From positions 3,099,501-3,163,500 of the forward strand of contig JAHCHX010000001.1 of the NCBI GenBank assembly GCA_026129545.1: a stretch of DNA of 64,000 bases, in the 5' to 3' direction. Shown in pieces: positions 56,572 through 64,000 of this stretch (positions within the stretch are counted from its first letter, which is position 1; the number at the start of each line of letters is the position of its first letter). The position numbers and the translations under genes were made by a program. The notes beneath the pieces are model-generated. The model was not told the origin of the DNA. It made no database searches and was given only the letters and a program-made list of their open reading frames with translations. This DNA is from Saprospiraceae bacterium (lineage in GTDB: Bacteria; Bacteroidota; Bacteroidia; Chitinophagales; Saprospiraceae).

Positions 56572-56829
56572 TTATTGTTGATTTGCTGGATTTTGATTAA
56601 TGATTACCGACTGCTCGGTTTCGACAGCCTGATTGAGCCTTTTGTATGTTCGGACACCCGGCTCATTGACTTCCAATACTTCCCCTGTCTCGTGCAGTGC
56701 AGGCAAGCCGACTGGCAATAGCGATACGTCCAGCCCGCTAAAGGGTTTTGCAGCACCGCCGCCGCAAGCCGTGATTGCAAGCGACACGACGGCCAAAAAG
56801 AAGATGATGTGTTTCAATTTTGCATTCAT
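56572..56829 (-). CDS. Small lipoprotein, first gene of the PadR-PspC operon
   Basis: 85 residues with a lipoprotein signal (KLKHIIFFLAVVSLAITACG; lipobox ITAC, Cys near residue 22). The mature part is short and polar (LLPVGLPALHETGEVLEVNE) and ends QNPANQQ. No family recognised. Its stop is adjacent to the PadR start. The lead position in the transcript and membrane anchoring suggest a role together with PspC, but no function can be named. Confidence 0.72.
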   Translation of the reverse strand: MNAKLKHIIFFLAVVSLAITACGGGAAKPFSGLDVSLLPVGLPALHETGEVLEVNEPGVRTYKRLNQAVETEQSVIINQNPANQQ

Positions 56830-56915
56830 AGCTTATCAGAAAAATTGTCGCCCCGACCCCAACCTGCTCCTCAACTCAGCGCAAGCTGGAGAGGCAATGT
56901 CCTTGTTTCATGGAA

Positions 56916-56946
56916 CAAAAATATGGCAAGGGACAATACCTTGCAA
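56916..56946 (-). promoter_or_regulatory. Bacteroidota-type promoter of the lipoprotein-PadR-PspC operon
   Basis: Minus strand TTG (56946-56944), a 20-base spacer and TATTTTTG (56923-56916), an exact TAnnTTTG box. Transcription would start near 56910, about 80 bases before the lipoprotein ATG. Confidence 0.55.
56926..56944. promoter_or_regulatory. Inverted repeat inside the promoter spacer, candidate PadR operator
   Basis: GCAAGG (56926-56931), seven bases, then CCTTGC (56939-56944), lying wholly between the -33 and -7 elements. A repressor bound here would block polymerase, and the second gene of the operon is PadR. The assignment is inference. Confidence 0.45.
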
Positions 56947-57411
56947 TACATAGAACCTATTTTAGCAAAAATATTTTTTTAGGAAACTACCTTGCTTGAT
57001 GTTAATTTTTTGATTTTCAGTTTTTTAGGAGATAACTTTTCTTAAAAAAATTTTTTTAAAAAACATAGCCGTTCGTGCTGACCCCTCCACTCGGGGAGGG
57101 GTCGGGAGGCACGCTAAGTTTTTACAAAATTTTTTAAAAAGAGACACACGCTTTGGCGTTGGGGAGATGAACGTGCCGAAGACTCAAACAATATGCACCG
57201 ATGATGGACTCGTGCCGCGTCGGTTGCGACGTTTGTATTGCAGGGCGAGAAAGCTTGAGCAAATGTCGGCACCAACCTTGCCGAGACGTTGGCATCCGAT
57301 AGGCGTGGGAAATGCCAGTACTGGCACAAAAGCCAAATGCTCTAAAATTCCGAGAAAACATCTGGATAGTTGGCTAAATTTGCCTAATCGCCCGAAAAAA
57401 CCCAAGCGGAG
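56947..57411. other. Gene-free region, AT-rich with two palindromes
   Basis: About 465 bases. 56990-57065 is strongly AT-rich. A 9-bp stem GACCCCTCC with its complement (57080-57088 / 57095-57103) resembles the CCCCTC repeat type seen inside alaS. TGCCAGTACTGGCA (57313-57326) is a 14-bp perfect palindrome. Open frames on both strands here are short and look non-coding; no product is supported. Confidence 0.5.
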
Positions 57412-57633
57412 GTGTTCGTTGTGCCAAATCCGGCGTATGACTTTATGTTTTTGAAAGCATCAAATGGGGGGATGCTCAGCATCTTTACCGTAGAAGGGAA
57501 ATTCGTCCATCAAACGTCATTCACGGCCGGGGCAAATAGGCATTCGCCGAACCTCTCCCCCGGGCTGTACTTTTTTCGATGCCGCTTGGAAAATGGGAAA
57601 GTTGTCACCCACAGAGTCGCCGTTCAGCATTGA
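57412..57633 (+). pseudogene. Orphan T9SS type A sorting domain (gene remnant)
   Basis: 73 residues from a GTG: VVPNPAYDFMFLKASNGGML, SIFTVEGKFVHQTSF, SPGLYFFRCRLENGKVVTHR and VAVQH. This is a full-looking type A sorting domain (PNP start, LSPGLY core) but with no signal peptide and no passenger: a stop codon (57385) lies nine codons upstream. Such domains work only on the C terminus of a secreted protein, so this is most likely the tail of a deleted or frameshifted gene. Confidence 0.7.
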
Positions 57634-57664
57634 AACTTTTTTTCTCTGAATCTTCAAAACTTGC

Positions 57665-57695
57665 TTTGCCATTTAAGCGAAGCGTCATACTTTTG
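57665..57695 (+). promoter_or_regulatory. Bacteroidota-type promoter of the DUF177-rpmF unit
   Basis: TTTG (57665-57668), 19-base spacer, TACTTTTG (57688-57695): identical in both boxes and spacing to the promoter at 728-758. The start would be near 57701, leaving a leader of about 20 bases. Confidence 0.7.
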
Positions 57696-57723
57696 CCGCC
57701 CGATTTGCAAAACAGAAGCGGAA

Positions 57724-58242
57724 ATGAACGCATTTAAAGCGTATTCCATCCCAATTCAGGGTCTAAAAATTGGAATACATCACTTCAAGTTTTTGATTGA
57801 CAGCGCGTTTTTCCGCCATTTTGAGGATTCTCCCGTCCATGAAGGCGAAATCCAATTCGATTTGCAACTTGACAAACGGCCAGATATGCTCATCCTTGAT
57901 TTTGAACTGAGGGGGCATACAAGAGTGGAATGTGACAGATGCACGGCGATGATTGATTTGCCCTTAGAGAGCGAAAAGCAACTCATTGTGAAATATGGCG
58001 AAGATGAAGGCGAGGAAGAAGACGAGGTGGTGTTTATCCACAGGGAAGCATCGGAGTTCAATGTAGCCAAGTACCTCTACGAATTCACGGTGCTTGCACT
58101 GCCCATAACAAACACCTATGACTGTCAGAGTGAGCCGAATCCGCCTTGCAACTTTGATGTCTTGAAATTTTTGAAGAAAGAATCCGACGAGCAAAAACCC
58201 AACGCCGTGTGGGATGCGCTCAAAGGAATTGATGATAATTAG
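57724..58242 (+). CDS. DUF177 (YceD) family protein
   Basis: 172 residues from ATG 57724 (MNAFKAYSIPIQGLKIGIHH); the frame before it overlaps the promoter. A Cys pair sits in TRVECDRCTAMIDLPLE, followed by the acidic stretch EDEGEEEDEVVFI, and the C-terminal LALPITNTYDCQSE and WDALKGI complete the family pattern. DUF177 proteins are encoded next to rpmF across bacteria and are linked with 23S rRNA or ribosome assembly. rpmF follows 100 bases downstream, matching that context. Confidence 0.88.
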   Translation: MNAFKAYSIPIQGLKIGIHHFKFLIDSAFFRHFEDSPVHEGEIQFDLQLDKRPDMLILDFELRGHTRVECDRCTAMIDLPLESEKQLIVKYGEDEGEEEDEVVFIHREASEFNVAKYLYEFTVLALPITNTYDCQSEPNPPCNFDVLKFLKKESDEQKPNAVWDALKGIDDN

Positions 58243-58342
58243 TTAATTACCACGTGTTGATTCGCGGAGGTTGAATTGACAACCTCGTCTGAATGGCTTG
58301 ACCATGCAGACAAACGATGAACAACGAACAACGAAATAGGTC

Positions 58343-58546
58343 ATGCCAAATCCTAAATGGCGGCACTCGAAGCGTCGTAAGCGCGCCCGCCGCACACACT
58401 ACAAATTGGAAGCGCCCAACGTCTCGATTTGCAAGACTACTGGCGAGCAACATCTTTTCCACCACGCCTACAAAGTGGACGGAGACCTGTACTATCGCGG
58501 GCAGGTGTTGGTGCCGGGCAAGCAACGCTCGGAGGCGGAAGCATAA
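58343..58546 (+). CDS. rpmF: 50S ribosomal protein L32
   Basis: 67 residues: MPNPKWRHSKRRKRARRTHY then KLEAPNVSICKTTGEQHLFH HAYKVDG in the usual L32 order, ending with a short acidic tail. The single Cys of this lineage's L32 is in SICK; the zinc-binding pairs of other L32 versions are absent. Cotranscribed with DUF177 as is general in bacteria. Confidence 0.96.
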   Translation: MPNPKWRHSKRRKRARRTHYKLEAPNVSICKTTGEQHLFHHAYKVDGDLYYRGQVLVPGKQRSEAEA

Positions 58547-58685
58547 GCGACAAGTTTTCAAGCGCCCAGTTTTTGAGGAGGCTCCAGTCCCGATTGTCGG
58601 GCGATGGGGCTTTTTCTGTTTATTTACACAAAGGCTGACACGAGCAGCACACTGTCAACCCAGTTTCAATTTCATCAAGTTATCC

Positions 58686-59072
58686 ATGTCGAAACAAATC
58701 ATCAACACTCCCGCTGCCCCGATGCCCATCGGCCCCTACAACCAAGCGGTTGCGTTCAACGGCCTGCTCTATGTTTCAGGCCAGATTGCAATCGAGCCAA
58801 GCTCTGGCGAACTCGTGCTCGACGACATAGAACTTGAAACGCGCCAAGTGCTGAACAACGTGAAAGCGATACTGGATGCGGCTGGGTCAAGCCTCAAGCA
58901 TGTGCTGAAAGCCACGGTCTTCGTGCGCGACATCAATCAATTCAGCCGCATCAATGTTGTTTATGGCGAATTCTTCGAGCCATCTTTTGCCCCTGCGCGA
59001 GAGTTGGTGCAAGTGGTAGAATTACCCAAATTCGTAAACATCGAAATCTCCGTGGTCGCATCGTTGGCCTAA
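58686..59072 (+). CDS. RidA family protein (reactive enamine/imine deaminase)
   Basis: 128 residues from ATG 58686. IINTPAAPMPIGPYNQAVAF, LLYVSGQIAIEPSSGEL, QVLNNVKAILDAAGSSLKHV, KATVFVRDINQFSRINVVYG and the active-site segment FAPARELVQVVELPKFVNIE are all typical, with the conserved Arg of RidA present in PARELV. The enzyme hydrolyses 2-aminoacrylate and related imines from PLP enzymes. The open frame before this ATG is non-homologous. trpS follows after 21 bases. Confidence 0.92.
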   Translation: MSKQIINTPAAPMPIGPYNQAVAFNGLLYVSGQIAIEPSSGELVLDDIELETRQVLNNVKAILDAAGSSLKHVLKATVFVRDINQFSRINVVYGEFFEPSFAPARELVQVVELPKFVNIEISVVASLA

Positions 59073-59093
59073 ACGCTTCAACATCAAACAAGT

Positions 59094-60098
59094 ATGAAAA
59101 ACGTCCTTTCTTGTATCCAACCCACTGGCGACCTTCACCTAGGCAACTACTTTGGAGCGGTGCAAAACTGGGTACGCCTGCAAGAAAACTATCAATGCAC
59201 CTACGGCGTGGTGGATTACCATTCCATGACCATGCCTTACAAAGCCGAAACGCTTCGCGAAAACACTTGGAAAATGGCGTTCTACCTCTTGGCCTGTGGC
59301 ATCAAACCGGAGAACCTCTTCATCCAAAGCCTCGTGCCAGAACACGCGGAGCTCTCTTGGGTGCTGAGTTGCCTTACATCTTACGGTGAGTTGAGCCGTA
59401 TGACGCAGTTCAAAGACAAGAGCAAGCAATTGGAGGAAAGAAGTGGACAAGATGTTTTCGTGGGCGCTGGTCTATTTGTTTACCCCGTGCTGCAAGCAGC
59501 GGACATTCTGATATATCATGCTGACTATGTGCCGATTGGTAAAGACCAGCAGCAGCACCTTGAGCTTTCGCGCGACATCGCTCAACGTTTCAATCACCAA
59601 TTCGGAAAGGAGTATTTCATTCATCCAGAGCCTTTATTTACCGAAACCCCTAAAATACTTTCTCCTGCCGACCCCAGCAAAAAGATGAGCAAGAGCCTCG
59701 GCGAAAAGCACTACATCAATCTTTTTGGGGAAGAAGACCGTATACGAAAACAAATCAAGTCAGCGGTGACAGATACTGGCGAAACGAAGGCCGGAGAAAT
59801 GAGTCCCGGCGTGCAGAATTTGTTTGAGCTCCTCCGCGCTTGTGGCAATATGGCGGCCTTCCAAAGTCTTATGGCTGACTACCACGCGGGCACATTGAAA
59901 TATAGTGACTTGAAAGAAGAGGTGGCCAGCTCGGTGGCTGGATTAGTCAACCCGCTCCGCGAACGATTGGCCACCTTGCAAGCCGATAAGCGCAACGTGA
60001 AGGCACAAATTCAAGAAAGCAGTGCCGAAATCCGCAAACGCGCACAGCAGACCATGCGCGAAGTAAGAGAACTGACGGGATTGGCTTCGTTGAAATAA
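59094..60098 (+). CDS. trpS: Tryptophanyl-tRNA synthetase
   Basis: 334 residues, usual bacterial length. Class I signatures: QPTGDLHLGNYFGAVQNWV (HIGH-type, HLGN), GLFVYPVLQAADILIYHADY with VPIGKDQQQHLELSRDIA, and KKMSKSLGEKHYINLF (KMSKS). The C-terminal helical anticodon region is complete. Same strand as ridA, followed by a clear terminator. Confidence 0.97.
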   Translation: MKNVLSCIQPTGDLHLGNYFGAVQNWVRLQENYQCTYGVVDYHSMTMPYKAETLRENTWKMAFYLLACGIKPENLFIQSLVPEHAELSWVLSCLTSYGELSRMTQFKDKSKQLEERSGQDVFVGAGLFVYPVLQAADILIYHADYVPIGKDQQQHLELSRDIAQRFNHQFGKEYFIHPEPLFTETPKILSPADPSKKMSKSLGEKHYINLFGEEDRIRKQIKSAVTDTGETKAGEMSPGVQNLFELLRACGNMAAFQSLMADYHAGTLKYSDLKEEVASSVAGLVNPLRERLATLQADKRNVKAQIQESSAEIRKRAQQTMREVRELTGLASLK

Positions 60099-60119
60099 CA
60101 ACATAGCTTGCTTATCCCC

Positions 60120-60162
60120 AAGCGGCATACATCTCTCGTGGTGTATGCCGCTTTTGTTTTTC
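60120..60162 (+). terminator. Rho-independent terminator after trpS
   Basis: A 12-bp perfect stem (AAGCGGCATACA, 60120-60131, complement 60142-60153), 10-base loop, and a T-rich tail (TTGTTTTTCT). It ends the DUF177-rpmF-ridA-trpS run. Confidence 0.85.
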
Positions 60163-60181
60163 TAACCAATGCCTACATTTA
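60153..60181 (+). promoter_or_regulatory. Weak promoter candidate for the oxidoreductase
   Basis: TTTG (60153-60156), 17-base spacer, TACATTTA (60174-60181), which lacks the final G of the -7 box. The -33 box would overlap the terminator tail. Confidence 0.3.
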
Positions 60182-60211
60182 CCCCCGACATTTTCAACCT
60201 ACTTTTTTTAC

Positions 60212-61645
60212 ATGAAAAAGCGCCACTCTCGCCGCAACTTCCTGAAAACCACCGCTAAAGCCGCCATCGCTTTCACCATCGTGCCGCGTCATGTGCTGGG
60301 CGGCACAGGCCACCTCCCTCCCAGCGACCGCCTTAATATCGCCTTCATTGGTGCAGGAGGAAAGGCCGCCGACAGCATCGGCAAACTCAAAGGCACCGAG
60401 AGGCTCGCCGCTTTTTGCGATGTGGACGACCGCCGTGCAGCCGACACATACCAGCAGTATCCCGATGTGCCGCGTTTCAAGGATTTTCGCAAAATGCTAG
60501 ATGCCGCCGGGCGCGACATTGATGCTGTGGTCATCTCGACACCAGACCACACCCATGCCGTGGCAACTTTGGCATCCATGCAAGCAGGCAAACACGTATA
60601 TGTGGAAAAACCGCTGACGCACAACATCCGTGAGGCGCGGACATTGTTGGAGGCAGCTCGAAAATACAAAGTCGTGACCCAAATGGGCAACCAAGGCGCC
60701 TCTATGGATTGCAATGCAGAATTGGCCGAATGGGTGCAAGCGGGCGCTATTGGCAAGGTCAGTCGGGTACACGTCTGGACCAATCGCCCTGTATGGCCAC
60801 AGGGAGTGCCCACCCCCGCACCCGGCGAATCCATCCCCTCCGAGCTTGATTGGGACCTTTGGCTCGGTCCTGCCAAAGAGCGCCCATTTAGCGCCCGCTA
60901 TCTTCCCTTTGGTTGGCGCGGCTGGTGGGATTTTGGCACCGGTGCGCTGGGCGATATGGGGTGCCATCTCATTGACCCCGTCTATCGCGCCCTCAAACTC
61001 ACTGTGCCAACGGCTGTGGAGGCCAGTGCTGCCACTGTGTGGTCGAATGATTTTCAGGAAGCCGACTACCCAGATAGCTGCCCGCCAGCCTCTATTGTCA
61101 GAATCGAATTTCCCGCCCGCAACAAGATGCCCGCTTGCGAGCTGCTTTGGTACGATGGTGGCGTTCGTCCCATGCGACCAGCAGAATTAGGCGCCAACGA
61201 ACCATTCGGCACTTGGGACGGCGGCGTGCTCTTCGAGGGCACAAAGGGCAAAATCCTCTGCAACATATTTGGCGACAAAGCTACTCTGTTGCCCACGTCG
61301 AAGATGAAGGATTTTAAAAAACCAAAGCCAACAGAGCCGCGCTATTCCGCGCCCTCGCACCAAATGGTATGGGCCGATGCTTGCAAAGGCAAGGGCAAAA
61401 CTTCCTCTCCGTTTGAGTACGCCGTGCCATTAACGGAGGCTTTGCTGATTGGCAACCTCGCCGTGCGCTGTTACGATTTCAAAAAATTGAAACCCGGAAA
61501 AACGCCGACTTCCTGGGCGCCTTACGACTACCCGGGACGTGTCCGGCTCGAATGGGACTCCGCCAACCTGCGCATCACTAACTTCGAGGAGGCCAACGCG
61601 TTTGTGGGAAGAGAATACCGCAACGGTTGGTCGTTGGCAACATGA
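60212..61645 (+). CDS. Tat-exported Gfo/Idh/MocA family oxidoreductase
   Basis: 477 residues. A twin-arginine signal (SRRNFLKTTAKAAIAFTIVP) directs folded export. The Rossmann domain has IAFIGAGGKAADSIGKLKGT and AFCDVDDRRAADTYQQYP; the EKP motif (HVYVEKPLTHNIREARTL) with the catalytic Lys is intact. The C-terminal half (WDFGTGALGDMGCHLIDPVY, GVLFEGTKGKILCNIF) fits glycoside- or sugar-modifying members often found in Bacteroidota. Substrate unknown. No sugar-uptake genes lie nearby. A terminator before it and permease regulatory DNA after it suggest a single-gene unit. Confidence 0.92.
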   Translation: MKKRHSRRNFLKTTAKAAIAFTIVPRHVLGGTGHLPPSDRLNIAFIGAGGKAADSIGKLKGTERLAAFCDVDDRRAADTYQQYPDVPRFKDFRKMLDAAGRDIDAVVISTPDHTHAVATLASMQAGKHVYVEKPLTHNIREARTLLEAARKYKVVTQMGNQGASMDCNAELAEWVQAGAIGKVSRVHVWTNRPVWPQGVPTPAPGESIPSELDWDLWLGPAKERPFSARYLPFGWRGWWDFGTGALGDMGCHLIDPVYRALKLTVPTAVEASAATVWSNDFQEADYPDSCPPASIVRIEFPARNKMPACELLWYDGGVRPMRPAELGANEPFGTWDGGVLFEGTKGKILCNIFGDKATLLPTSKMKDFKKPKPTEPRYSAPSHQMVWADACKGKGKTSSPFEYAVPLTEALLIGNLAVRCYDFKKLKPGKTPTSWAPYDYPGRVRLEWDSANLRITNFEEANAFVGREYRNGWSLAT

Positions 61646-61661
61646 CACTTTGAAATATAGC

Positions 61662-61696
61662 GTACATTCTCGTACACGCTTGTCCGCTTTCGGACA
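61662..61696 (+). promoter_or_regulatory. Tandem dyad operator (candidate enhancer), permease 61805
   Basis: GTACATTCTCGTACA (61662-61676) and GTCCGCTTTCGGACA (61682-61696); the second is the most symmetric copy in the window. Spacing is 20 bp here versus 22 at the other two loci. The second site ends 55 bases before the conserved CGGCAC box. Confidence 0.6.
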
Positions 61697-61750
61697 CGCC
61701 AATGCTTGGTTTTGTCAAGTAAAAAACTGACAATCAACTCACAAGCATTT

Positions 61751-61766
61751 CGGCACAAGGTATGAG
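61751..61766 (+). promoter_or_regulatory. Sigma-54-like element upstream of the 61805 permease
   Basis: CGGCACAAGGTATGAG, within a block (AAGCATTTCGGCAC...) that differs from the 22787-22812 copy by only two bases in 24. The -24 half is conserved; the -12 half has TGAG for the expected TTGC. Confidence 0.5.
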
Positions 61767-61804
61767 CCACAGCATTAGGCTTTGCCAATCAAGACAATAC
61801 CATC

Positions 61805-64000
61805 ATGCTACACAACTATCTTGTGCTTGCCCTCAAAAACTTACTAAAACGACGCTTCGTGGCGAGTATCAACCTGTTGGGGTTGTCAATGGGCATTGCC
61901 GTTTGTGTGCTGATTGGTCTGTTTATCCGACACGAAAAGGCCTATGACCGATTTCACGCAAAGTCGGAGCGTATTTGCCGCCTCAATACGACGATGAAAT
62001 ACCCCGGCGCAAGTGAGAGCACTATGCCATATTCTTCTTATCCGATGGGGCCTTTTTTGGCCGAAACATTTGGAAAAGAGATAGAAGCCTTTTGTCGAGT
62101 GGTGCCCATTGACCAAGATTTCATTCTGCAAAATGGCGAGCATCAAGCAACCATTCGACAAGTGTTTGCGGCTGACAGCACATTTTTCCAACTATTCGAT
62201 TTCAAATTTTTGCAAGGCGAACCAGCCACGGCATTGAGCCAGCCTCAAAGTATCGTGCTGACGCGAAAAACCGCTGAAAACATTTTCCAAACCGCAGAAG
62301 CGTTAGGGAAAACGCTCTCCAAAACCTATGTATCCCCATATTCTCAAGAGGATACGACCGAGCATTTTACCGTTAGCGCCGTACTGGAAAATGTGCCGAC
62401 CCAATCGCATTTGCAATTCGATGCGTTGCTTTCAGGCACCAAAAAGCCATTTTGGGCCTTTTGGAACCCCGAACTGGTGCGCGACTGGCATGTATTGGCC
62501 ACCATGACCTACCTCTTGCTCCGTTCGGAACAAACCGACCGCGCCGCATTGGAACAACAAATTCCTTTGGCGTTGCGCTCACGAATGCAGGGTTCAGAGC
62601 AAGTAGCACATCAGTTGCAGCCGCTGCTCGATATTCACCTCGGCTCTAAAGGTGTCTCGACTGACCAGATAAGCAATTTTGCCTCATTAGACGGGCAATA
62701 CCTGCGTATATTTGGATTCATTGGTCTGTTTGTGCTGCTCATTGCGACGGTGAACTATTCCAATCTATCCACTATTTTGGCAGGGCGGAGGGCCAAAGAA
62801 ATTGCCGTTCGGAAAGTAATCGGCGCCAGTCGGCGAGCAGTAGTATCACAATTCTTAGTGGAGTCGGTGCTGACAACGGGGTTGGCGTTGCTACTGGCTG
62901 CGGGACTGATGGTTTTTGCACGCCCCTTTTTACAGCATATTGACTATCCAATTACCGCATTGGAACACCTAAGCAACCCCGCCTTTCTCATAATGGGTAT
63001 TACTGGCCTATTGATGATAGGCGTGTTGGCTGGTGCTTACCCTGCATTTTTTATTGGAAAAACGGGGCCTGCTCATGTTTTGTGCGGTCAAAAACTGACC
63101 TTGAAAAGCAAGCAGAAGCTCATACCCATTCTGGTGACAGGACAGTTCGCTATCGCAGTCGCGTTAATAGCGGCTACGGTCGTATGTTATCGCCAAATGC
63201 AGTTTTTACAGAATGCCGACCTTGGATACTCCAATGAGCAAATCGTGACGCTCGACCTCGGCATGTCGAACATGATGAAAGGACAAGTGCTGAAAGAAAA
63301 ATTAGAAAAGGTACCCGGTGTCATTGGAATCACCATTTCGGACCAAGTAATGGGTAAAGGATTCATACAAAATGGAGTGCGCTACATACAAGATGGGAAA
63401 ATGGAGCATATCGCTATTCCTTGCCTTGCTGCCGACAACCAATTCGTAAACTTGTATGGTATGGAACTCGTGGCCGGGAGCGGTTTTTCCCACGACGGCA
63501 TTGAACGCGGCTCCGAATATCTAATCAACGAGGCACTCGCCCGCCGCATCGGATGGGGCGAAAATGCTGTGGGGCAGCAAATATCCATCGCATGGCAGCA
63601 AGAATATGGTACCGTAGTAGGCGTGCTTAAAGATTTTCACTTTAACTCGCTGCGCCACAAGATAGAACCAGTGTGCGTGCGGGCAAGCAATTTTGCCAAC
63701 AGCATCAGCCTAAAAGTAGATACCAAGAATCTACCCCATACCCTGAGCGAGGCAGCGACCGTGTGGAAATCGGTTGTTACTGACAAACCCTTCGAATACA
63801 AATGGGCCGACGAACAGTTTGCCCAAGTGTATCGGTCAGAGACGCGATTCAGCCGCCTGACAGGCTTGGGTGCTGGATTGGCTGTATTTATCGCTTGCTT
63901 GGGCTTGCTTGGATTAGTCACTTTCACCGCTGAGCAGCGTGTGAAGGAAATCGGTATTCGCAAAGTCCTTGGTGCCAGCGTTGCAAGCATCACTTCTTTG
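61805..64000 (+). CDS. FtsX/MacB-like ABC transporter permease, cut by the window end
   Basis: Open for 732 codons from ATG 61805 to the right edge; roughly the last 60-70 residues are outside. It begins MLHNYLVLALKNLLKRRFVA with a membrane helix (INLLGLSMGIAVCVLIGLFI). A MacB periplasmic domain follows, then an FtsX block (IGLFVLLIATVNYSNLSTIL, RRAKEIAVRKVIGASRRAVV), a second periplasmic domain, and the start of the C-terminal FtsX block (QRVKEIGIRKVLGASVASIT). It is more distant from the 20371/26160 pair in sequence, but shares their upstream dyads and sigma-54-like box. Confidence 0.9.
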   Translation, partial: MLHNYLVLALKNLLKRRFVASINLLGLSMGIAVCVLIGLFIRHEKAYDRFHAKSERICRLNTTMKYPGASESTMPYSSYPMGPFLAETFGKEIEAFCRVVPIDQDFILQNGEHQATIRQVFAADSTFFQLFDFKFLQGEPATALSQPQSIVLTRKTAENIFQTAEALGKTLSKTYVSPYSQEDTTEHFTVSAVLENVPTQSHLQFDALLSGTKKPFWAFWNPELVRDWHVLATMTYLLLRSEQTDRAALEQQIPLALRSRMQGSEQVAHQLQPLLDIHLGSKGVSTDQISNFASLDGQYLRIFGFIGLFVLLIATVNYSNLSTILAGRRAKEIAVRKVIGASRRAVVSQFLVESVLTTGLALLLAAGLMVFARPFLQHIDYPITALEHLSNPAFLIMGITGLLMIGVLAGAYPAFFIGKTGPAHVLCGQKLTLKSKQKLIPILVTGQFAIAVALIAATVVCYRQMQFLQNADLGYSNEQIVTLDLGMSNMMKGQVLKEKLEKVPGVIGITISDQVMGKGFIQNGVRYIQDGKMEHIAIPCLAADNQFVNLYGMELVAGSGFSHDGIERGSEYLINEALARRIGWGENAVGQQISIAWQQEYGTVVGVLKDFHFNSLRHKIEPVCVRASNFANSISLKVDTKNLPHTLSEAATVWKSVVTDKPFEYKWADEQFAQVYRSETRFSRLTGLGAGLAVFIACLGLLGLVTFTAEQRVKEIGIRKVLGASVASITSL

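Noticed and set aside
57134..57454. Short open frames on both strands in the gene-free region
   Set aside because: No signal peptide, domain or initiation context; conflicting frames on both strands over palindromic DNA.
1..64000. CRISPR arrays, tRNA or rRNA genes
   Set aside because: No regularly spaced identical repeats, no cloverleaf-compatible intergenic segment with a GTTCRA box and no rRNA-like stretch were seen. The dispersed 100-bp copies are kilobases apart, so they are not CRISPR.

Overview
The window comes from a Bacteroidota chromosome, most likely the Saprospiria/Cytophagia side (inferred from gene content, not from a marker search). Supporting signs are type IX secretion (T9SS) sorting domains, SprB-repeat and PorP/SprF proteins, DUF5686 and DUF4833 proteins, large FtsX/MacB-like permeases without a linked ATPase, and promoters of the Bacteroidota form TTTG-N19-TAnnTTTG. 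No tRNA, rRNA or CRISPR array was seen.

Layout. 1-1.5 kb: end of a CNNM/CorC-type membrane protein and a divergent ECF sigma factor. 1.6-15.1 kb (minus): a secretion/adhesion locus with a T9SS cargo protein, a PorP/SprF-like protein, two PorE/OmpA-like proteins and a SprB-repeat adhesin with a type B sorting domain. 15.4-19.6 kb (plus): a P2-type cation ATPase and a DASS/SLC13 transporter. 19.6-28.6 kb (minus): a small glycine-zipper gene split by a repeat, three FtsX/MacB permeases and a cupin. 28.9-31.9 kb (plus): histidine kinase, response regulator and receiver-adenylate cyclase, then a frameshifted IS5-like element. 32.9-37 kb (minus): alaS, a ribbon-helix-helix protein and an SPFH protein. 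37.1-50 kb (minus): a lipid cluster. 50.3-56.8 kb (minus): ahcY, an OmpA-like protein, TraB/GumN, and a PspC/PadR/lipoprotein operon. 57.4-64 kb (plus): orphan T9SS tail, DUF177-rpmF, RidA, trpS, a Tat-exported Gfo/Idh/MocA oxidoreductase and a fourth permease cut by the window edge.

The most notable system is the 37.1-50 kb cluster. It holds, side by side, a serine-palmitoyltransferase-like enzyme, a GNAT-type candidate ceramide synthase translationally coupled to a CerR-like reductase, a homologue of eukaryotic sphingolipid delta-4 desaturase (DEGS), a homologue of ceramide fatty-acid 2-hydroxylase (FA2H/Scs7), inositol-3-phosphate synthase, a CDP-alcohol phosphatidyltransferase, a PgpA-type phosphatase, a GtrA membrane protein and an Aur1-like PAP2 protein. 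Together these could make a desaturated, 2-hydroxylated ceramide and its inositol-phosphate derivative.

Two DNA-level patterns stand out. First, three permease transcription units (starts 22752, 28547, 61805) share a tandem pair of 15-bp dyads placed exactly 55 bp upstream of a conserved sigma-54-like element. Second, a family of about 100-bp repeats (at least seven copies plus a remnant) sits between transcription blocks. One copy splits a gene whose reading frame is restored exactly if 103 bp are removed, and another lies inside the leader of a permease gene.
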